Part shown: in pieces, positions 7,843 through 17,200 of the stretch
How the letters are laid out: each line of letters starts with the position of its first letter
Position numbering within the stretch: the stretch's first letter is position 1
Assembly (NCBI GenBank): GCA_016926375.1
Contig: JAFGOR010000154.1
Span: 1-34,745, forward strand
DNA from: Bacteroidales bacterium
Lineage (GTDB): Bacteria; Bacteroidota; Bacteroidia; Bacteroidales; UBA10428
DNA length: 34,745 nt
Reading direction: 5' to 3'
Notes under the pieces: model-generated
What the model was told of the DNA's origin: nothing
The model's database searches: none
The model's input: only the letters and a program-made list of their open reading frames with translations
Position numbers and translations under genes: made by a program

Positions 7843-9795
7843 ATGAATAGAACTACTTTATTGACATTTTTCCTGTGTCTAACCGTTAGCCTGATGAAGG
7901 CCGGCGAAAATCAAATTTCAAGTCCCGACGGAAAACTTGTAGTATCGGTTTCAGCAGAAAATGGCCTGCCGGTGTACCAGGTTACCTATAATGGCAAGCA
8001 ATTTCTGAAAAATTCGCCACTTGGACTAAAAACGGATCTGGGTGATTTCACCGGTGAATTAACTATGCTGGAGAAACAAAGTCAGGAAAAAATTGAAACC
8101 AGCTATCAACTTCCCAACATAAAAAAAAGCAGCGTTCACTATGAAGCCCAGGAGGGCGTGTTTACTTTTCTGAAAGAAGGAAAGGCTTTATTTGATGTGA
8201 TATTTCGGGTAAGCAACAACGATGTGGCTTTTAGGTATCAGGTTTACCCGCAGGGTGAACGGTTGGTATGCACTATTGAGCAAGAGGCAACAGGTTTTGT
8301 ATTGCCCGATAGCACAACTACTTTTCTTTGTCCGCAAAGCAAACCCATGGTGGGTTTTGCCCGCACCATGCCCAGTTATGAGACTTCTTATACTGCCGAT
8401 GCGCCTACAGGACAAAATGGCTTTGGCGAGGGGTATACCTTTCCTTGTTTGTTCCGGTTGCCGAATCAGGGATGGGTATTGATTTCGGAAACAGGAGTGA
8501 GAAGTACTTATTGCGGCAGCCGGTTGATGGGGCGTCCCGATGGATTATATACCATTGGTTTTCCCATGGAAGGGGAAAACAACGGCAATGGCACAGTGTC
8601 ACCGGGAATATCACTTCCGGGTTATACACCCTGGCGCACCATCACCCTGGGTGAAACGCTGAAACCCATAGTTGAAACCACCATCCCCTTTGATGTGGTG
8701 GAACCGCTTTATCGTGCATCCAAAGAATACCAGTATGGACGTGGCTCCTGGAGCTGGATTATTGGTATGGATGAAAGCACCACTTTTGATGAGCAGAAGC
8801 GCTATATCGATTTCAGTGCTGCCATGGGCTATGAATCAGTTTTGGTAGATGCCCTGTGGGATACGCAAATAGGGCGCGACAAAATAGCTGAGCTGGCCCA
8901 ATATGGCACAGGCAAAAATGTTGCACTGTTTCTTTGGTACAACTCCAACGGGTATTGGAACGATGCGCCTCAGAGTCCGAAAGGTGTAATGGACAACCCG
9001 GTTTCACGCCGGAAGGAAATGGCCTGGATGAAAAGCATTGGTATACGCGGCATCAAGGTGGATTTTTTTGGCGGTGACAAGCAAGTAACCATGAAGCTGT
9101 ATGAGGATATTCTTTACGATGCCAATGATTATGGCCTTATGGTAATATTTCACGGATGCACTGTACCCCGGGGGTGGGAGCGGATGTTTCCCAATTTTGC
9201 GGCAAGTGAGGCAGTAAGGGCCAGTGAGAATCTTCATTTTGCCCAGGAAAATTGCGATGCCGAAGCTTTCAATGCCTGCCTGCACCCTTTTATACGTAAC
9301 ACCATTGGTAGTATGGATTTTGGCGGCAGTGCGCTGAATGCATATTACAACAGCAAAAACAGCGATGAAATGTGGGGTGGCCACCGAATCACATCTGATG
9401 TATTTGCGCTGGCTACAGCAATTCTGTTTCAGAGCGGCGTTCAGCACTTTGCCCTGGCTCCCAACAATCTCACCGATGCTCCCGATTGGGCCATCAACTT
9501 TATGAAGGATGTTCCGGTTTTATGGGATGAGGTTCGCTTTGTTGACGGATACCCGGGAAGGTATGTGGTACTTGCCCGCCGGCATGGCGAGAAATGGTAT
9601 ATTGCCGGGGTCAATGCCCAAAAGGGCATTTTGAAGCTGAAACTGAATTTGCCCATGATCCCTGCCGGTAAGGAAGTCAAATTATTCTGTGACAACGACA
9701 AATTGAATGGAAACGTTTCCATTACCAAGCTGGATAAAAAACAGCAAATTGACGTGACCATTCCTGAAAATGGCGGATTTGTAGTTGTGAATTAA
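7843..9795 (+). CDS. GH97 glycoside hydrolase, retaining (alpha-galactosidase-like) type
   Basis: Predicted exported calcium-dependent GH97 enzyme (650 aa): signal peptide, N-terminal beta-super-sandwich (about 25-280), TIM barrel (about 290-560), C-terminal beta domain. GH97 splits into inverting SusB-type enzymes and retaining alpha-galactosidase-type enzymes. Here the barrel has GIKVDFFGGDKQ with D407 in the nucleophile position and, 55 residues on, E462 in ASEAVRASE. This is the same spacing as D415/E470 that I recall for the retaining Bacteroides enzyme BT1871. That favours alpha-galactosidase or a related retaining activity. Terminal alpha-galactose occurs on some complex arabinoxylans, which would fit the neighbours. 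Family call strong, specificity inferred. Confidence 0.88.
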   Translation: MNRTTLLTFFLCLTVSLMKAGENQISSPDGKLVVSVSAENGLPVYQVTYNGKQFLKNSPLGLKTDLGDFTGELTMLEKQSQEKIETSYQLPNIKKSSVHYEAQEGVFTFLKEGKALFDVIFRVSNNDVAFRYQVYPQGERLVCTIEQEATGFVLPDSTTTFLCPQSKPMVGFARTMPSYETSYTADAPTGQNGFGEGYTFPCLFRLPNQGWVLISETGVRSTYCGSRLMGRPDGLYTIGFPMEGENNGNGTVSPGISLPGYTPWRTITLGETLKPIVETTIPFDVVEPLYRASKEYQYGRGSWSWIIGMDESTTFDEQKRYIDFSAAMGYESVLVDALWDTQIGRDKIAELAQYGTGKNVALFLWYNSNGYWNDAPQSPKGVMDNPVSRRKEMAWMKSIGIRGIKVDFFGGDKQVTMKLYEDILYDANDYGLMVIFHGCTVPRGWERMFPNFAASEAVRASENLHFAQENCDAEAFNACLHPFIRNTIGSMDFGGSALNAYYNSKNSDEMWGGHRITSDVFALATAILFQSGVQHFALAPNNLTDAPDWAINFMKDVPVLWDEVRFVDGYPGRYVVLARRHGEKWYIAGVNAQKGILKLKLNLPMIPAGKEVKLFCDNDKLNGNVSITKLDKKQQIDVTIPENGGFVVVN

Positions 9796-9851
9796 TTGGT
9801 TTGTATAGATGTTATTTTAAATAATATGAAAAGTTTACTAATAAACCAGCT

Positions 9852-11087
9852 ATGAAAAAACTATTATGTATTAATTTACTGATTGCTATGTCAGTAAGTG
9901 AAATCTGTTTGGCCCAATCGGGTCAAAGTTCCAATGTTTTTAGTGCCGATACGGCACACCCCTCACCCTACAATCTTTCTGGGGCTCAGTTTCCGCGTAT
10001 TGAGGCCGATTCGAGGGTTTCCTTCCGCTTTAGAGCGCCGGATGCACAGAAGGTTCAGGTGTCTATCAACAACGTTGCGTTTGATATGATCAAAGGCGAT
10101 GATGGCGTATGGACGTACACCAGTGAACCGCAGGATGCAGGTTATCGCAATTACTGGATGATTGTTGATGGCGCTGTTGTACTTGATCCGGCTACCGATG
10201 CTTTCATCGGCTACGGACATATGTGCAATGGTTTTGAAATCCCTGATCCCGATGGAGGTTTTTATGCATTGAAAGACGTACCGCATGGAAACGTGCTGAT
10301 AAAAAACTATTATTCCAAGGTAGCCAAATCCTGGCGTCATATTTTTATTTACACACCTCCCGATTATGACAAAAATACATCAACCCGTTATCCTGTTCTT
10401 TACCTTCAGCATGGAGGAGGCGAAGATCAACGGGTATGGATTGAGATGGGAAGAACCAATTTGATACTTGACAATCTGATTGCCGAAGGGAAAGCCAAAC
10501 CGTTTATTGTGGTGATGGAAACCAGTGCCGTTGGCCCACAATTTCCTATGGGTCCTCGTCCCGGTGCTCTCGGAGCTGGTGCTCCGCGTCCCGGCGCTGC
10601 ACCATCTGTTGCTCCGGCTGCAGGAACGCCTGCTACTCCTGCTACACCTGCTCCAGGTGCAGCCCCGCGTTTCCGTTTTTCATTTGACACTTATGCAGAA
10701 CTGATGATGAATGATATGATCCCCTGGGTCGATAACAACTTCCGTACACTTGCCGATCAGGCGCATCGTGGCATGTCGGGACTTTCGATGGGCGCCATGT
10801 GCACCAAAGCAGTCACACTGGCTCATCTCGACATGTTTTCATATATTGGCCTTTTCAGTGGCGGTACTATCGCTCCCAATGAAATTACCGACAAGTCCAA
10901 GGTTAAACTCGTATTTATGAGCTACGGCAGTCGTGAAAGAGGGTCGGAAGGTGTTAAGAATGCCGCAGATTTGTTACAGCAAGCCGGCATAAACAGTGCC
11001 TCCTATGTTTCGCCACTTACTGCTCATGAATGGCAATCGTGGAGACGCAGTCTTCGTGAATTCGCTCCCCTTTTATTTGTCGATTGA
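9852..11087 (+). CDS. CE1-type carbohydrate esterase with N-terminal Ig-like domain (feruloyl/acetyl esterase candidate)
   Basis: Exported alpha/beta-hydrolase of 411 aa, esterase D/CE1 type. After the signal peptide (ending CLAQ) comes an early-set immunoglobulin-like domain (about 40-125; FRFRAPDAQKVQV), then the esterase domain (YLQHGGGEDQ oxyanion region). Nucleophile S312 lies in GLSMG and H392 in TAHEWQSW; the third triad residue is not obvious. A Pro/Ala/Gly-rich insert of about 40 residues (residues about 231-275) interrupts the catalytic domain. Such two-domain esterases in arabinoxylan loci remove feruloyl or acetyl groups, which fits the GH43/GH51 neighbours. It is the last gene of the first plus-strand block, followed by a hairpin terminator. 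Confidence 0.85.
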   Translation: MKKLLCINLLIAMSVSEICLAQSGQSSNVFSADTAHPSPYNLSGAQFPRIEADSRVSFRFRAPDAQKVQVSINNVAFDMIKGDDGVWTYTSEPQDAGYRNYWMIVDGAVVLDPATDAFIGYGHMCNGFEIPDPDGGFYALKDVPHGNVLIKNYYSKVAKSWRHIFIYTPPDYDKNTSTRYPVLYLQHGGGEDQRVWIEMGRTNLILDNLIAEGKAKPFIVVMETSAVGPQFPMGPRPGALGAGAPRPGAAPSVAPAAGTPATPATPAPGAAPRFRFSFDTYAELMMNDMIPWVDNNFRTLADQAHRGMSGLSMGAMCTKAVTLAHLDMFSYIGLFSGGTIAPNEITDKSKVKLVFMSYGSRERGSEGVKNAADLLQQAGINSASYVSPLTAHEWQSWRRSLREFAPLLFVD

Positions 11088-11117
11088 TAGAGAAAATTCA
11101 TTACGCAATAATGTGGC

Positions 11118-11159
11118 TATAAAAAAGCATCCATAGAAAATACGGATGCTTTTTTTATA
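11118..11159. terminator. Bidirectional intrinsic terminator between convergent operons
   Basis: An inverted repeat pairs AAAAAAGCATCC (11121-11132) with GGATGC followed by seven T (11144-11156), around an 11-base loop. A-rich and T-rich flanks on each side let it work on both strands: for the CE1 esterase (ends 11087) on plus, and for the enolase-superfamily gene (ends 11188) on minus. Confidence 0.88.
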
Positions 11160-11187
11160 GAGAATATTGCAGTTATTGCATGTTAAT

Positions 11188-12471
11188 TTATTCGAAAAAT
11201 GGTACGCCTGGAACGGCATATTTTTTCATTGCTTCCTGGTTAATATCAACACCAATTCCTGGTTTTTCAGATACTTTAATAAAACTATCCTTTACCCAGT
11301 CGCCTTCATCAAAGGTGACAATTTCCTTAAACATGGGGTTGGTATGAAAGTAGGATTGCCACTCCATAATTAAAAAGTTGGGTACCGACACACAAACATG
11401 TGCACAAGCCATGGCGCCAAGAAATGAAGCAACCATGTGTGGGGCAAATGGAATGTAATACAAGTTAGCCAGGTTGGCTATACGTTGTCCTTCACCCAGA
11501 CCGCCGCATTTCTGCATATCCGGCATTACAGCTTCTACACCGCCTATTTCCAATAATTTCCTGAAGCCATAAGCCAGATAAATATTTTCACCTGCTGCAA
11601 TCGGGGTAGTTGTCTCCTGAGCTATCAATCTGTATGCCTCTACATTTTCTGCGGGGATCGGTTCTTCCAGCCACAGCAGGTTCAATGGCTCAACCTTTTT
11701 TGAAATTGCAAGGGCAGTATTCAAATCGTACCTGCCGTGCATATCAACAGCAATATCAATCTTTGGACCAACGGCCTCTCTTACGGCAGCCAACTGGTCA
11801 TGCATCCTTTGCAGTTCACCCTGGCTGGCAGTCCAGTTGTACCGGTCAAACCGGTTGGGGTCGGCTGCCTGATCGATATCAAACTTAATGGCGTTGAATC
11901 CCATTTTTACGGCTTCAACAGCAGAATCAGCAAATTCTTTTGGCAGGGGATTATTTGACCTGTAGAGTGCGGTATCACTGTAAACCCTTACTTTATCGCG
12001 AAATTTTCCACCCAATAACTGATAGACCGGAACATTCAGCGCCTTTCCGGCAATATCCCACAGCGCGGTTTCAAATGCAGAAAGGACTGCAACATACATT
12101 CCGGCTTGTGCCCCGCCAAAAAAACCGGCTCTGCGTATTTCTTCAAAAATTCTGTGCACATTTAGCGGGTTTTGCCCGTTCAGCCTTCGCCCGATGCTAT
12201 TTACCAAGTGATAAGTTCCCGAAATGGCATCAACTCCTTCACCGCATCCATAAATGTCCTGATTGGTGTACACTTTAACAAAAAGGCTTCCCCGGATGTA
12301 GCCGCACTTTACTTCTGTAATTTTCAGATCAGAAGGAACAGAGGACTTCTTTGTTTCTTCTATAGCTTTTTCGTATCCTCTTCCAAATCCAGCCAAAGGG
12401 GAAATAGTTGCTAAGGCAGCAACAGAGGCAGCCTTACCTAAAAATGCTCTTCTTGAATTTATGTTTTTCAT
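11188..12471 (-). CDS. Tat-exported enolase-superfamily sugar-acid dehydratase (mandelate racemase subgroup)
   Basis: Predicted dehydratase turning an aldonate-type sugar acid into its 2-keto-3-deoxy acid (427 aa). Metal ligands D243 (VDMHG), E269 (LEEP) and E295 (AGEN) are spaced 26 and 26, and the dyad D318 (MPDMQ)/H345 (APHM) has the spacing known for mandelate racemase. The second-strand motif is K196-F-D198 rather than KxK, which fits acid-sugar dehydratases better than racemases. The N-terminus SRRAFLGKA followed by a hydrophobic stretch is a twin-arginine signal, so it probably acts in the periplasm; most known members are cytoplasmic. Last gene of the minus-strand cluster, separated from susD by a hairpin and a possible own promoter. 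Substrate not identifiable. Confidence 0.83.
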   Translation of the reverse strand: MKNINSRRAFLGKAASVAALATISPLAGFGRGYEKAIEETKKSSVPSDLKITEVKCGYIRGSLFVKVYTNQDIYGCGEGVDAISGTYHLVNSIGRRLNGQNPLNVHRIFEEIRRAGFFGGAQAGMYVAVLSAFETALWDIAGKALNVPVYQLLGGKFRDKVRVYSDTALYRSNNPLPKEFADSAVEAVKMGFNAIKFDIDQAADPNRFDRYNWTASQGELQRMHDQLAAVREAVGPKIDIAVDMHGRYDLNTALAISKKVEPLNLLWLEEPIPAENVEAYRLIAQETTTPIAAGENIYLAYGFRKLLEIGGVEAVMPDMQKCGGLGEGQRIANLANLYYIPFAPHMVASFLGAMACAHVCVSVPNFLIMEWQSYFHTNPMFKEIVTFDEGDWVKDSFIKVSEKPGIGVDINQEAMKKYAVPGVPFFE

Positions 12472-12575
12472 TGTCTTAGTTCATTGGTTTATTGTATATT
12501 AAGTTATTTCTTTTAAATATTTCTGAATTTGCTGGCCATTGATCTGCATACCTTGCGAAAGTATATGAATGGTTA

Positions 12576-12583
12576 CAAAATTA
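12576..12583 (-). promoter_or_regulatory. Possible -7 promoter box for the dehydratase gene
   Basis: On the minus strand the sequence reads TAATTTTG, a full match to the Bacteroidota -7 consensus TAnnTTTG. A TTG (minus strand, 12600-12602) lies about 16 bp upstream, a little closer than the usual 19-21. It would give a leader of roughly 100 nt for the gene starting at 12471, downstream of the susD hairpin. Confidence 0.35.
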
Positions 12584-12605
12584 GGCACTGGACAATTTGC
12601 AAATA

Positions 12606-12638
12606 ACTATGGAGTCAGAGATCCTCTGACTCCATAGT
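12606..12638 (-). terminator. Perfect 15-bp hairpin between susD and the dehydratase gene
   Basis: ACTATGGAGTCAGAG (12606-12620) and its exact reverse complement (12624-12638) flank a 3-base loop. On the minus strand it is followed by TTATTTGC, a weak U-tract. It can terminate or attenuate the susCD transcript, or protect its 3' end. This could lower expression of the downstream gene relative to susCD. Confidence 0.7.
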
Positions 12639-12689
12639 CAATAATATGTTCAGAACCAAACATCAACCACAAAATAATCTGCCGGTAAT

Positions 12690-14279
12690 TTACGGAATAT
12701 CCCAGAATACTCTGGCAATATTGTTATCAATTCCACCCATGGCAGTAACAGCTGCATCGTAATTTGGTTTATTCCGGGATAATTCAGCGTCAGGATACGA
12801 GAATCTATGAACGTATCCATCACCTCCGTTTTCTAAAAGCTGATCATCAAAGGTGTTGCGATTCAGAGCAGGGAAACCGGTTCTTCTGAAGTTAGCCCAT
12901 GATTCGGATGCGTTTGTAAAATTCGCAACCCAGTATTGGGTATTGATCAGCTCCAGCGCATCAGTAGCATTATAGGCCACTCCGGGTTGTGCGAGATAAT
13001 CAGTCATTTCCGTAAGGGTAACTTCAGGCAGACTGGATCCGGTTTCGCTTAAATATAAAGCATAATTTTCCATGTCAGCTTTTACTCCGTCTTCATAATA
13101 TTGCTGGGCAGCTGTTTCACCACCGGCAATCCAGCCTCGGTGTGCTGCTTCGGCCAGAAGCAAAGAGGTTTGTGAATACGTTAACCAGAAAGAAGGAGCT
13201 GATACCGATGCCGCAACATTCACGTTCATTTGCGAATAATTATATCCACCACCCTTTATTCCTCTGTATGGAGTTGAAGCGAGAGATGATGCAAGAACGC
13301 CAACCGGAACACCATACTGATGTGCTATGGTATCATCGGGTGTCAGGTCACCTAAAGGATTGTTGGGCTCATCAAATGAGGCAATCATGTATTTCGACCG
13401 GGGATCAAGAGTAGATTTCAGATAATCTACAAAGGGTTCAGCGGCATAATAGAACCTGGGGTTGTTATTGATCAGGTTGTTGTTGTTGGTATTGGTATAC
13501 AGAGTTCCGTCGTAAACCACAAAGGCGTTATCTTCGTTGGATGTCATTACTCCGCCGTTAAATGCTTCTGATACAATGGATGCAGCCTTGGTGGTATTCA
13601 ATTTGGAATAGCGCATGCCCAATCTGAGCAATAAAGAATTGCCGAGCTTCTTCCATTTGGCTACCTGGTCGGCAGCATCGGTTGTAGGATAGTATGCCTT
13701 GGCACCGTAAAACAGGTCGGCAGAAACCCAGTCGCCATCAGGATTCAGGTTATCCAATGCCTCGGTTATCTCGGCATACAGGTCGTCATAAATAGCTGCA
13801 TCATCGTCATAGGCAGGGTAGAAGTATTGTTCACCTTCAGTAGCCTTGCCGGCATTAAAGTAAGGTGCATCGCCGTAATGATCCACAATATCCATGAAAA
13901 CAAAAGCTTTCCATATACGGGTAATGCTCTGTAAGTTTACTTTATCAGTAGTTCCCTCCAAACGGTTCAGAATATGCACAAATGTTCTGACGGCGCCTGT
14001 ATATTGATTGAAACTATTATTCTGAAAGTTGTCAATATCCTCATTGAAATTGAAACCCAGCGTGGCGCCATCGTTAAAGGGATTGACAAAATACTGAACA
14101 ATGGTATGTTCAGCTTCCCAATAACCCAAAGTAGTGCGTTGTGATCCGGCAAAAACCAGCCCAAGATCAAGATCATTTATTATAAACGGATCTGTATTGA
14201 CTTCCTCGAAGTCCTTGTCGCATCCTGCTATAAAAATCAGGATTGCGCATAAATAAATAATTTGTTTTATCTTTTTCAT
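12690..14279 (-). CDS. SusD/RagB-family outer-membrane glycan-binding lipoprotein
   Basis: Surface lipoprotein of 529 aa that caps the SusC channel and binds the imported ligand. The lipobox FIAGC places the lipidated cysteine at C20, followed by DKDFEEVNTDP, an opening typical of the SusD-like group 2 family (NTDP). The body is rich in TPR-like helices, for example the segments around FVFMDIVDHYGDAPY and SLLLRLGMRYSKL. The C-terminal third has the usual ESWANFRRTGFPAL motif. It starts 5 bp after susC stops, so the two are co-translated. No separate surface glycan-binding protein gene follows; the next gene is an exported dehydratase. The ligand may be an oligosaccharide or an acidic sugar. 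Confidence 0.95.
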   Translation of the reverse strand: MKKIKQIIYLCAILIFIAGCDKDFEEVNTDPFIINDLDLGLVFAGSQRTTLGYWEAEHTIVQYFVNPFNDGATLGFNFNEDIDNFQNNSFNQYTGAVRTFVHILNRLEGTTDKVNLQSITRIWKAFVFMDIVDHYGDAPYFNAGKATEGEQYFYPAYDDDAAIYDDLYAEITEALDNLNPDGDWVSADLFYGAKAYYPTTDAADQVAKWKKLGNSLLLRLGMRYSKLNTTKAASIVSEAFNGGVMTSNEDNAFVVYDGTLYTNTNNNNLINNNPRFYYAAEPFVDYLKSTLDPRSKYMIASFDEPNNPLGDLTPDDTIAHQYGVPVGVLASSLASTPYRGIKGGGYNYSQMNVNVAASVSAPSFWLTYSQTSLLLAEAAHRGWIAGGETAAQQYYEDGVKADMENYALYLSETGSSLPEVTLTEMTDYLAQPGVAYNATDALELINTQYWVANFTNASESWANFRRTGFPALNRNTFDDQLLENGGDGYVHRFSYPDAELSRNKPNYDAAVTAMGGIDNNIARVFWDIP

Positions 14280-14284
14280 AATCC

Positions 14285-17200
14285 TTAGAATTTGGCATTG
14301 ATGCTAAACATGAAATTACGGGTTGTAGGCAATGAGGCATTTTCATAACCAGCTCTCATATCTCCTGACGACTGAATGGCCTCAGGATCCAGGTTAATAA
14401 TATCCTTATAAAGAATGGCTACATTTCGGCAGGATGCTGTAAGTACCAATCCCTTAATGAAGCCGAGGAATTTCAACCTGTTTAATTCGTTGGAGATATC
14501 ATAGGATATAGAAATGTTTCTCAGCTTAACAAAATCGGATTTGAATACAAAGGGATCCCCGATCTGAAGATTCCGGTAATCGCCGTAAAAAGTCTGCAAA
14601 TCTGTAACCGCAGTGGTATTCGGTTGCCAGTTAGTAACGTTGGGATCAGGGTCTGCATCATAAACACCCGGGAATACGATACCGTTTTCACCATCCCTGC
14701 GACCTTCGAGCGAAAGTTTGGTAAATCCCTGTCGGGTTAAATTCAAATGGGTTGATGACAAAATCTTTCCTCCAAACTTATAGTCAATAAATATACCAAG
14801 GGTCAGATTTTTGTATCTGAAAGAGTTGTTCCATCCACCGGTGAATTTCGGTATTGAGCTTCCAACTGGCACATATTTGGGAGTGGCCTGCAATCTGCCA
14901 TTGCTTTTAACGATGATATCGCCATTTTCATTCCGGTCATAGGTTCTGGTATATAACATATTCATTGCCTTTCCCACGGTGTAATGCAGTTCTCCGAGAA
15001 ACTCGTTACCGGTACCATTAAAGTTAATTACCAGCAAATCCTCAATTTTTGAACCATCCGAGTTCACTCCTACTGAGAGTACCTCTGTTTTTAAATAGGT
15101 ATTGTTCCAGGAAGATGTCCAACTGAATTTGCTGTTATCAAAAGGTGTATACTCAATGGTGGTTTCAATACCCTGGTTTTTCAAAGAACCAAGATTCTTC
15201 TTGGAACTGCTAAATCCGGAGGCATTGGAAAGCTGAACACTTAATATTTGGTCGGTAGTCAGCTTATCAAAAGCAGCTATATCCAAATGCAATTTGTTTC
15301 TGAAAAACCTGACATCCAAACCAATTTCTTTTTCAGTTACGGTAAATGGTTGCAGATTTGGATTCGGTGAAGACGTGTTGGCAATTCTGGCCAATGTTTG
15401 TCCGTTAAATGCATTGTTATCAATACTGTAGCTTAGGTTACCTTCATAAACATTCACACCATTTGCGCTACCCACCTGGGCCCATGAGCCTCTCAGTTTA
15501 CCAAAAGTAAGCCATTCATAATTTTTCAAAAATTCCGAGAAAACAATACTTCCGGAAACAGATGAATAAAACTTGGAATTATTTTTTGGATTCAAAACCG
15601 AAAACCAGTCTTGTCTGCCCGTAAAATTCAAATAAAAAACTGAATTGTATCCAAATTCTGCCAGTCCGTACAGTGAATTAACCCTGCTTTCATCATAGTC
15701 ATAACTCAGTGTTTGGTTGGTCCCATTTGCAATGGAGAAGAAATCCCTGACGACAAAATTGGTGACTGTTTGGTTAAAACTATGATTTTTTACCCTGAAT
15801 GTATTTCCCCCAAAACTTGCATCCACAGACAGCTTATTAAATGTTTTTGTTGCCCCTACAAGGAAATCAGCATTGATGTCGGTTCCCCAGCCTTCACCTA
15901 CATTGTAGGTTCCTTTATAGGTGCCGTCGGAGACATTGAGCGGCTGGCTTGTTCCTATTCCTCCCGGAACTTTAGACTCGGTGTGAGTGAGGGCATAATC
16001 ATAATTAAACCTGCCTTGAGCATATAACCATTCTGTGATATCATAACGTAAGGTTGCTGTTCCCAGGTAACGATCGTTTGTTCTTTCATAGCGTTGCCCT
16101 GCATCCCCATAAGCATAAATCGGATTAAGGATGGTACCCTGGAAACCGGAAGTTTGTGCTTCAGTACCAGTAACCGGGTTTGTTGCGCTGTTTTCAAGGG
16201 CGCTGAATGGAATTGAAGAAGACAAACGGGTGAAAAAGTTTACTGCACCAGGCCCTTGTGCTCCAATTTCAGGCGGGTTGATGAATTTCTCATTGGTGTA
16301 GTTCACGTTTACCGAAAAGTTAAGCCTTTCAGTAATGCTGTAATTTACGCCCAAATTGGCGATATTCTTTTTGTATTCGTTGTATGGGTCAATACCGTCG
16401 GCATCTGTATTCGAAAATGAGGCCCTGAAACTTCCTTTGTCATTTCCTCCCGAAAATGCCAGGGAGTTCGACCAAACTTTTCCGGTTCTGTAATATTTGA
16501 ACAGATTGTCCTTATTGGGTGAATAGGGTTGCATGGATCCGTCAAAAATGGGAACGAGCTCGCCATCCATTTTGGCACCCCAGCCAAACTGACCGGTACC
16601 AGCTGCATCAGCCGCGGAAACTGGTTTAGTTCCAAATCTTCCCTGACCGTATACATACTGGATATCATCCATATAATTCAAGGCCTTTTGTGTAGTAAGA
16701 CTGCCTGAATATTCAACACCGATTCCCTGGTTTTTTTTACCGGATTTTGTGGTAATGATGATAGCACCATTTGCTGCCCGTGAACCATAAATAGCGGCAG
16801 CAGTTGCCCCCTTCAATACAGTCATTGTTTCAATATCGTCCGGGTTGATGCTGTTCATATTATCACCCAGGTCACGCATTGCTCCGGCACCATTAACGCC
16901 ATTGGCACCCTGGTCAATGGGTAATCCGTTAATTACAATCAGAGGAGCATTATTGGCACCCTCAAAAGCAGACTGTCCGCGCAAGCGGATTTGCGTACTG
17001 GATCCGGCACCGGCAGCAGGAGGGGTAATATTCAAACCAGAAACACTTCCCTCAAGTGATTCCATCAGGTTAATGGTTTTGTTTTTCGACATTTCATCGG
17101 TTTTTACAACCGTTACGGCATAACCTAAACTTTTTTCATCCCGTTTGATACCAAGAGCGGTAACAACTATTTCCGATACCAGGGTCACGGCTTCTTCAAG

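Noticed and set aside
10427-10690. Gly/Ala/Pro-rich antisense frame opposite the esterase
   Set aside because: Its composition is only the complement of the low-complexity Pro/Ala insert.
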